Below the pieces are notes generated by a model. It was not told where the DNA came from and did not search any database. It saw only the letters and a list, made by a program, of their open reading frames with translations. This document shows, in pieces, positions 60,401 through 64,000 of a stretch of 64,000 nt of DNA. The stretch spans positions 124,001 through 188,000 of the forward strand of contig JAMKCF010000013.1 of the NCBI GenBank assembly GCA_023634235.1, in the 5' to 3' direction. The translations under genes were made by a program, and so were the position numbers. This stretch comes from Pisaster brevispinus (lineage: Eukaryota > Echinodermata > Asteroidea > Forcipulatida > Asteriidae). Numbering within the stretch: the first letter of the stretch is position 1; every line of letters starts with the position of its first letter.

Positions 60401-63400
60401 TACTAGGAGCGTGGATTTTTTCGGTCACGTGTATACAGTGTAGTGTAACGATTGGACAATGGGCGCACGGTCGAGCGCGCGCATGCGCCGTGAATGGGAT
60501 TGGTTGTTTATTCATTGTCAGGTGACTGCCATGTGACTGTTTATAGAGTGCGTGCCACGCGAAAACACAGCGCAATACCTGTCAATTCTGTCCAACTCAA
60601 CTACCTTCTCTTGCTCCGAGCGTAAATATTTTCATAATTATTTACTATTTTAGCCAACATATCTTGTTTTAAGCAACAGGTTTTCTATACTGTTTCGTTA
60701 ATTATTTGCTTAAGTATGGGTTTGAAGAATCAGTGTCTGGCTGAAGCTTTGAATGATCTCCGTGAGGAGAAAGACACGATTGGTTTCGTGGAACGGAAGA
60801 TTACTTTGTTAACTGTCGATGTGAAAATGACGGTGTTGAATCAGAAACCGATTTGGAATCTGATTCCACATCGCCATCTTCAGCAGGAGATAACGAAAAG
60901 ATCGACCCTGACAGCAAAATGTTAACCCAAAGATTATTTCAAAATTGATTAATTAACTTTAGTTCGATCTTAGAAGGCAAACCATGTTGACTAGTGCTAG
61001 ATTTAAATTAATAGAAGGAAATATTAAATTTGTAAACTTTTTTTTTTTTACAAAAACTTTAAATTTTTAGCCCAAAAATAGTTTAATCCTGAAAAGTGAG
61101 CTTATTTAAGAGTTTTATTAAACAACTCAAGCTGATAGTTTAAAATTACAAAAAAAATGTGAAATAATTTTTTTTTCCCAAAAAGCTCTTTTCACACAAA
61201 AAATACATAATTTTAATTCATAGGGTTTATACAGCCAGTGTTCATTTGTTTAACTTTAAGAAAAAGCTACTCAATTCACCAAAAAAGGTCTTAACTCTTC
61301 AAAATAATTCTCAAGTGTGTGTTTGCTATTTAAAAATTTGCAAAAAAATAAGAAATAGCACAGTATGCAAATTAATTTTTAAAAATAGCGATATAGTGCA
61401 TTAAATGAAATGCAAAATATGTTGTACTTTAAAAGACATAACAAACACTTGGTGAAAATTTCAGACGAATAGTCAAACGGGAACGTACTCGTTGCTAGGG
61501 ACTTTCACAAGAACTTGGTATTGAAATACTTTAAAATACATCGTAAAGTTTAAAAGGCTGTTTCTCCATAACCTATTTTGACAAAAATGGCAAGTATTTG
61601 TATGCAAATTAGAGTATAACTCTGGATTGCAAAATGCTACAGACTTCTTAAATACACCAAATTAAAGCTGAGAGAAAGACCTTTCCATCCATGTATCTAA
61701 CTCCAAAATTATTTTTTGCGACATAAGGGCCATTTTTGCAGAGCCGGTCACATATGAAGTATGACATTTCTCATGTGACTAGTGTACTATTTGCCTGCCG
61801 AGAAATGACCTGGAATGCACAGGGTCACTTTTTTTGTGAACAAGATGAAATAGTCTGTGAGTTCAATGAGATTGTTGTTATGCAGTAGAGTTGGTGGCCT
61901 CCAAGATTCCTGTAAAAGATGTCAGGACCCAATTTCATAGAGCTGCTTAAACACAAATAGCAGCTATAAAGCACAACAAAATTAAGCTTACCAAAAAAAG
62001 GTTATCAGCCAAAATTTCATGTAGCATGTACCATCTGTGACTGGTATCCTGTTCATTTTTGCTTAGCAGAAAGTTGTTAAGCATCATTTTCAGCTTTATG
62101 AAAGTGGGTCCTGGTGTGACTTGGCCTCACTGTTCGTTTCTTATTGCTGTGTTACTACAGGTGAGTATTGTGAAGAGGAAGTAAATGAATGCCTTTCAAG
62201 CCCTTGCTACAACGAAGCATACTGCGTGGACGGCCTGGCGAGTTTCAGCTGCGACTGTCTGGAAGGGTTCGACGGCTCATTCTGTGAGATGGAAATAAAC
62301 GAGTGTATGAGTGAGCCATGTCTGAACGGAGCCGAGTGTCACGACCTCATCGCTGAGTACAGGTGAGTTGGATTTGACCCCCCAAAACTCATTAGTTGGT
62401 AAGCACTCGTATTAGGCGGGATTCAAACAGGAGTCCACAGGAGCAGTAGATACCGCCAACCTGTGGGATTGTTGTGACCAACTTGTTGTAATTTCCATTC
62501 TGATTGACAAGATATGGAGGTGTGGACTTCAATTGGGTCCCAGTTGGTCCCATAAGATTTTAAGGTAGGGTCATAGATTGGTAAATACTCCAAAATTTGA
62601 TGACCATAAAAACTTAGTTGGTGAGAAGCACTGCAGCTGTTGATAGTTTAAACTACTTTCAGTCAGGATTCCCTTTGAAGTAATATGGTTTGGATAATTG
62701 TTCACCCCCAAACATTTGAATCTGAGGAATGACTCATGCATGAATAGCTTTTTCTCAGATTTTTGAGGGTTGGTGTCCGTTTGCGAATGCTGCAGCCAGA
62801 GATTCGGTTGGTACCCACTGTCACCTCGCTAAGCTTGGATGATTCTATGTTCTTGTGAAGATGTTGTGAAATTTTTTTTTCAGCAAGTAGACACCATTTT
62901 CAACTGAACCTTTCACATGTGACTGCAATTGTATCTTTCTTTATACTTTTGCCTTTAAATAATCATTGCGATGACAAAAACCAATCGATGACCCTACCTC
63001 TTATGTGGCATATCGTCTAAAAACTTCTTTCATTTTTTTCTTCCAGGTGTGACTGTAAGCCTGGCTTCATTGGCACTCACTGTCAGACAGATGTGGATGA
63101 ATGTTTATCCTCACCATGCCACCATGGAGGCTCGTGTCTGGATGCTATCAGTGGCTACCGGTGTGTCTGCCCCCACGGGTACACTGGACCTCTCTGTGAA
63201 GTGGGTGAGTATACAAGAAATGCTGCAAATAAACAACTAGGTGCATTGGTAACAAATTAAGTGTTTAGACACTTTACTGTGAGACCTTGGGACCAGTTTC
63301 TTTGAACATTTCCTTGGTGAACTTGTTTTGCAAGCAAAAATAAGCAGGGGACCAGACTCTAACAACTTATTTCCCATGATGTTTCGATTGGTAAGTTACC

Positions 63401-63898
63401 TAAACATGCTTTACAGCAAAGTTGGTGGCCTTTATATTTAATATGGCACTATTGCTTAACCATGGCTGGTAACTCATTTCTGTTTACCAAGATTTTTATT
63501 TGATTAGCAACTTTTATGAACCTTGGCTCAGGTAAAGAACTTGGGCCAAATTTCATGGTGGTAGCTGACCACAATTTTGCACTAACTGCCTGCAAAAACT
63601 ACTCGCTTTACAGGCTGCAGAATTCTGTGGTCATTAGTGTCATGAAAACAGAACAAATACCTGATGTTGTTTTTCCTTTCTTAGAACTTCCTTGGGATTT
63701 CAGTCTCCTGTTTGATCACTTCAGCACGACGGACTACATCTTGATGAAGGATTTACTACCTGAGATGAGGGAGGTGACCGCCTCCTTTTGGATGCGCACC
63801 ACCGACTCCTTCAACTATGGCTCTCCGTTCTCCTACGGAGCGATGGACAGTCACGGCACTGCCCTGAGCAACGCTTTTACATTCATGGACTATAGCGG
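32777..63898 (+). CDS. SVEP1: SVEP1 orthologue, 5' 23 exons (continues past the window)
   Basis: Exons join in phase to 4565 nt (1521 codons plus 2 nt). Domains in order: signal peptide (about 25-43), VWA (143-325), EGF-like (about 338-385), GCC2-type (386-440), sushi x3 (441-628), HYR x2 (629-791), sushi (792-855), a diverged linker (856-1036), GCC2-type x3 (1037-1207), EGF x6 (about 1215-1450) and the start of the pentraxin/laminin-G-like domain (1451 on). This order and count is that of vertebrate SVEP1, a large secreted matrix protein involved in cell adhesion and lymphatic and vascular development; the missing part should hold the rest of the pentraxin domain and the long sushi array. 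The first Met at 32777 is chosen; an inner Met at 32852 directly precedes the hydrophobic core and is an alternative. Expected to be secreted. Identity rests on domain order and motif matches recalled from the family. Confidence 0.95.
33491..35990. other. SVEP1: SVEP1 intron 1
   Basis: 2.5 kb; the only notable content is the 19-bp palindromic array at 35205-35596. Confidence 0.75.
35205..35596. repeat. SVEP1: Palindromic tandem array, 19-bp unit, about 20 copies
   Basis: Unit ACGGTTCTTCTCAGAACCA. Each unit can form GGTTCT-TCTC-AGAACC, and adjacent units form AGAACC-AAC-GGTTCT, inverted hexamers with a 3-bp gap. Variants (CATGACC, CGAAACC) occur. Confidence 0.95.
35991..36255 (+). CDS. SVEP1: SVEP1 exon 2: VWA end
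   Basis: [20 protein letters not shown] gives the third MIDAS Asp (259). [15 protein letters not shown] matches vertebrate SVEP1 closely. Acceptor cccacag, donor GAGG|GTAAGA. Confidence 0.95.
36398..36712. mobile_element. MITE with TTAAAGGGACA ends
   Basis: TTTAAAGGGACATGTTGCCT at the left is inverted at the right (GCAACGTGTCCCTTTAA). The centre is a palindrome of AACACGGTCCGCCATTTT and its complement. Confidence 0.88.
37727..37844. mobile_element. Short MITE copy, TCTGTCCCCC ends
   Basis: Second copy of the element at 1-89, with a longer run of G before its right end. Confidence 0.6.
40471..40647 (+). CDS. SVEP1: SVEP1 exon 3: EGF-like
   Basis: [19 protein letters not shown], then [20 protein letters not shown]: the Cys-rich module that follows the VWA domain in SVEP1. 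Acceptor cattag, donor CACC|GTAAGT. Confidence 0.92.
40735..40935 (-). mobile_element. tRNA-derived SINE (family A), degenerate
   Basis: 'ggctttacgtcccatctgaa' and 'ggacaaagcaa' are the inverse of the body at 18240; a degenerate tRNA head follows at 40855-40930. Confidence 0.6.
41083..41135 (-). ncRNA. Hammerhead-ribozyme-like core, minus strand
   Basis: Opposite arm: GCAT-CTGATGA-A-GTAG...CTAC-GAAA-GCTC-ATGC, with an intact GTAG/CTAC stem II around a duplicated loop. Matches minimal Penelope-type hammerheads as I recall them. Confidence 0.5.
41138..41175 (+). ncRNA. Hammerhead-ribozyme-like core, plus strand
   Basis: GCAT-CTGATGA...CTA-CGAAA-GCTC-ATGC: stem I GCAU/AUGC, CUGAUGA and GAAA in hammerhead order, with AGCU in place of a long stem III. 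Stem II is poor on this strand. Confidence 0.45.
41540..41640 (+). mobile_element. tRNA-like SINE head
   Basis: 'gtggccgagatgtcctaggg' then 'gtgggttcgagtc' (B box). Confidence 0.55.
41952..42116 (+). CDS. SVEP1: SVEP1 exon 4: GCC2-type (ephrin-receptor-like) repeat
   Basis: [20 protein letters not shown] and [18 protein letters not shown] match CPxGTYKP...GGISSC...CPDENHTSPPGS of vertebrates. Confidence 0.94.
42460..42735. repeat. SVEP1: Tandem repeat, 50-bp unit, 5-6 copies
   Basis: CTCAATCCTCCAAAATCAAC recurs at 42491, 42541, 42591, 42640 and 42690 in SVEP1 intron 4. Confidence 0.93.
44499..44683. mobile_element. MITE, best copy of the CATAGAGCTGCTTAAGCA family
   Basis: GGGACCAGTTTCATAGAGCT at the left, inverted AGCTCTATGAAATTTGGCCC at the right. 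Relatives at 1480, 13417, 40965 and 61924. Confidence 0.85.
45314..45493 (+). CDS. SVEP1: SVEP1 exon 5: sushi 1
   Basis: [13 protein letters not shown] to [10 protein letters not shown]: one complement control (sushi) module per phase-1 exon. Donor AAAG|GTGATT is weaker than its neighbours. Confidence 0.93.
45758..45937 (+). CDS. SVEP1: SVEP1 exon 6: sushi 2
   Basis: [40 protein letters not shown]. Acceptor tttgcag. Confidence 0.94.
46195..46310 (-). mobile_element. tRNA-like SINE fragment
   Basis: B box on the minus strand (GGTTCGAATCCC) in 'atgggattcgaaccccttc'. In SVEP1 intron 6. Confidence 0.5.
46495..46650 (+). mobile_element. tRNA-derived SINE (family B)
   Basis: 'gcttctgactggcacccctg', 'ccaacatagggctagag', then 'ccagaagtcacaggttcaag' (B box). 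Confidence 0.65.
46716..46919 (+). CDS. SVEP1: SVEP1 exon 7: sushi 3
   Basis: [18 protein letters not shown] to [13 protein letters not shown]; longer loops, as in the third SVEP1 sushi. Donor TTGG|GTAAAT. Confidence 0.92.
47030..47278 (+). CDS. SVEP1: SVEP1 exon 8: HYR domain 1
   Basis: [29 protein letters not shown] and [18 protein letters not shown] are hyalin-repeat hallmarks. Confidence 0.94.
48140..48379 (+). CDS. SVEP1: SVEP1 exon 9: HYR domain 2
   Basis: [28 protein letters not shown] and [26 protein letters not shown] is identical to the vertebrate protein as I recall it. Confidence 0.95.
48437..48740. mobile_element. Possible MITE, CAGGGATGT ends
   Basis: 'cagggatgtaatttatcc' near the left and 'cctatcacatccctgat' at the right are an imperfect inverted pair around low-complexity sequence. 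Confidence 0.4.
48899..49090 (+). CDS. SVEP1: SVEP1 exon 10: sushi 4
   Basis: [15 protein letters not shown] to HGMPWEDCA. In vertebrate SVEP1 the same module ends ..TEWPDCA and runs into a KK-rich linker, as the next exon does here. Confidence 0.92.
49137..49529. mobile_element. MITE with AAGGTATAC ends
   Basis: 'ttaatgggaaggtatacgtt' and 'aaaggtatactttgccttta' form inverted ends around about 390 bp in SVEP1 intron 10. Confidence 0.7.
49637..49795. repeat. Local direct duplication
   Basis: 'accatttcatgttctgatga' to 'gatctctccgattat' occurs twice, about 90 bp apart. Confidence 0.9.
50214..50332 (+). CDS. SVEP1: SVEP1 exon 11: linker
   Basis: [20 protein letters not shown], then [16 protein letters not shown]. 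Weakly conserved, but its KK start after DCA and the Cys position fit the vertebrate linker. Acceptor tttgtag, donor AAAAGG|GTACGT. Confidence 0.78.
51427..51496 (+). CDS. SVEP1: SVEP1 exon 12: linker, 70-nt exon
   Basis: [20 protein letters not shown]; the C....VDCR pattern recalls the vertebrate ..DIDCRLEE.. segment. Phase 0 to 1. Confidence 0.78.
51995..52150 (+). CDS. SVEP1: SVEP1 exon 13: linker
   Basis: Ser/Asn-rich start, then [16 protein letters not shown] and [12 protein letters not shown] includes an RGD tripeptide, a possible integrin site (inference only). Acceptor ctgcaag, donor ACAG|GTCAGT. Confidence 0.78.
52732..52962 (+). CDS. SVEP1: SVEP1 exon 14: linker end, GCC2-type start
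   Basis: [20 protein letters not shown] to [14 protein letters not shown]. In vertebrates the linker ends ..FCRPGSVLRGRMC, which fits well. Confidence 0.85.
53314..53475 (+). CDS. SVEP1: SVEP1 exon 15: GCC2-type repeat
   Basis: [20 protein letters not shown] and [18 protein letters not shown]. Confidence 0.94.
53619..55748. mobile_element. Composite repeat block with GGTGTTCGTG inverted ends
   Basis: Opens with a hairpin (TAGGTGTTCGTGCA and its complement, 53619-53651) and closes with CACGAACACC (55739-55748). Inside: two to three units of about 310-350 bp (from 53755, 54065, 54413) with TGACGTCA, then five units of about 150 bp with ACTTCCGGTTC...CCGGAAGT. No ORF of note. Confidence 0.8.
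56017..56170. mobile_element. MITE with CTTTGTGAAATC-type ends
   Basis: 'ggggccaatttcgcaaag' and 'ctttgtgaaatccagccct' are inverted ends; related to 59782-59926. Confidence 0.7.
56420..56491 (-). mobile_element. tRNA-like SINE remnant
   Basis: Minus strand: GGTGGTCTAGTGGTTAAGAC (A box) and GTGGGTTCGAATCCCAC (T arm with a perfect 5-bp stem). The acceptor ends do not pair, so not an intact tRNA. Confidence 0.7.
56511..56672 (+). CDS. SVEP1: SVEP1 exon 16: GCC2-type repeat
   Basis: [20 protein letters not shown] and [20 protein letters not shown]. The acceptor follows a tRNA-like SINE remnant by about 20 nt. Confidence 0.94.
56973..57131. repeat. SVEP1: Tandem repeat, 28-bp unit, 5 copies
   Basis: TGGCTGCAGCGGCTATGTCT recurs at 57001, 57029, 57057, 57085 and 57113. 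Confidence 0.95.
57410..57565 (+). CDS. SVEP1: SVEP1 exon 17: GCC2-type repeat
   Basis: [20 protein letters not shown], then [15 protein letters not shown]; vertebrate SVEP1 has ..FSRSGLMPCHPCP.DYYQPN.. Confidence 0.94.
57870..58010 (+). CDS. SVEP1: SVEP1 exon 18: EGF 1
   Basis: [20 protein letters not shown], then CICAPGYT. The last Cys of each EGF lies in the following exon. Confidence 0.93.
58609..58722 (+). CDS. SVEP1: SVEP1 exon 19: EGF 2 (calcium-binding)
   Basis: [20 protein letters not shown] with the DIxINEC calcium motif, then [11 protein letters not shown]. Confidence 0.94.
58930..59085 (-). repeat. Interspersed repeat, copy 3 (inverted)
   Basis: Inverted copy of the family at 4430-4575, in SVEP1 intron 19. 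Confidence 0.55.
59153..59405. repeat. SVEP1: Two related copies of a 'cagacagtaggagggtt' repeat
   Basis: 'gaatggtcagacagtaggag' and 'gaatgatcagacagtaggag' end two similar blocks of about 115-120 bp; a third relative, inverted, starts with an opposite 'ccctcctactgttgg' at 59153 and another lies near 40140. Confidence 0.7.
59456..59569 (+). CDS. SVEP1: SVEP1 exon 20: EGF 3 (calcium-binding)
   Basis: [18 protein letters not shown] and [10 protein letters not shown]. Confidence 0.94.
59782..59926. mobile_element. MITE with GGGGTTGATTTCACAAAG ends
   Basis: Right end is the inverse (CTTTGTGAAATCCACCCC); the interior is rich in GTCCTAA/TTAGGAC palindromes. Confidence 0.88.
59978..61755. mobile_element. 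Non-autonomous TIR element, 1.78 kb
   Basis: ATATGTGACCCGCTCTGCAA...GGCCCGTAAGTCGC at the left is inverted at the right (GCGACATAAGGGCC...TTGCAGAGCCGGTCACATAT), arms of about 40 bp. A 69-codon ORF at 60716-60925 shows no recognisable domain. Confidence 0.85.
61924..62112. mobile_element. MITE, CATAGAGCTGCTTAAGCA family
   Basis: AGGACCCAATTTCATAGAGC and inverted 'ctttatgaaagtgggtcct'. Ends 48 nt before SVEP1 exon 21. Confidence 0.85.
62161..62362 (+). CDS. SVEP1: SVEP1 exon 21: EGF 4 and start of EGF 5
   Basis: [16 protein letters not shown] and [16 protein letters not shown]: one and a half calcium-binding EGFs; ends in phase 2 (TACAG|GTGAGT). The acceptor lies 48 nt after a MITE. Confidence 0.94.
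62563..62999. mobile_element. MITE with AGGTAGGGTCAT ends
   Basis: AGGTAGGGTCATAGATTGGT and inverted ACCAATCGATGACCCTACCT flank about 400 bp in SVEP1 intron 21. Confidence 0.88.
63047..63204 (+). CDS. SVEP1: SVEP1 exon 22: end of EGF 5 and EGF 6
   Basis: [13 protein letters not shown], then [16 protein letters not shown] and [15 protein letters not shown]. Confidence 0.94.
63685..63898 (+). CDS. SVEP1: SVEP1 exon 23: pentraxin domain start
   Basis: [20 protein letters not shown] and AFTFMDYSG match the vertebrate ..[20 protein letters not shown].. segment. Donor GCGG|GTGAGT, phase 2; the rest is outside the window. Confidence 0.94.
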
Positions 63899-64000
63899 GT
63901 GAGTTGAGTGGCACTGTGAAGGCCAAGATAATATTTACCTTTGCTATTATATCTTGGTCATGTTCCTCGTGTGCTATAGCAATACTGAATACAGATTCTA

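Larger units (their letters stand above)
59570..62160. other. SVEP1: SVEP1 intron 20
   Basis: 2.6 kb, almost entirely transposon-derived: MITEs at 59782-59926 and 61924-62112 and the 1.78-kb TIR element between them. Confidence 0.8.

Noticed and set aside
60716..60925. ORF inside the 1.78-kb TIR element as a transposase remnant
   Set aside because: 69 codons without any known transposase motif; likely chance.

Overview
The window is animal (eukaryotic) nuclear DNA, AT-rich, with short exons, GT-AG introns and a dense load of short transposable elements. The domain content (a two-domain receptor tyrosine phosphatase and a full SVEP1 architecture) and the repeat style (many terminal-inverted-repeat MITEs, tRNA-derived SINEs) suggest a marine invertebrate deuterostome. 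I favour an echinoderm, probably a sea star, but the group is an inference. I see no prokaryotic genes, intact tRNA, rRNA or CRISPR array.

Two multi-exon genes lie head to head. On the minus strand, from about 26.3 kb down to 2.7 kb, I assembled a complete 32-exon gene by joining splice-consistent exons. The summed coding length is 4401 nt, exactly 1466 codons plus a stop. It encodes a receptor-type protein tyrosine phosphatase: signal peptide, two N-terminal Ig-like domains, four EGF-like modules of the WG.xC laminin/TIE type, about three fibronectin III domains, one membrane span, a juxtamembrane segment with an Ala-Pro-Ala-Thr repeat, and two PTP domains. The order and motifs of the ectodomain are those of the TIE (angiopoietin receptor) family, here attached to phosphatase rather than kinase domains. 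Both PTP domains have altered catalytic motifs: D1 has WPH for WPD but keeps the C-x5-R loop; D2 keeps WPD but has lost the loop His and Arg.

On the plus strand, from 32.8 kb to the right edge, 23 exons encode the N-terminal 1521 residues of a SVEP1 orthologue. The order is signal peptide, VWA with MIDAS, EGF-like, GCC2-type, three sushi, two HYR, one sushi, a poorly conserved linker, three GCC2-type repeats, six EGF modules and the start of the pentraxin domain. The gene runs off the window.

The pairing is the most striking aspect. In vertebrates SVEP1 has been reported to bind TIE1, and here an SVEP1 gene is the divergent neighbour of a receptor with a TIE-like ectodomain. Whether the two proteins interact is untested.

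Region by region: 1-2.7 kb is repeat-rich 3' flank; 2.7-26.1 kb is the phosphatase gene; 26.3-32.7 kb is an intergenic region with a SINE, a hammerhead-like motif and a nested inverted-repeat element; 32.8-64 kb is SVEP1, whose introns carry a 19-bp palindromic array, several MITEs, a foldback element with two hammerhead-like cores, a 2.1-kb block of ETS/CRE-palindrome repeats and a 1.8-kb TIR element.
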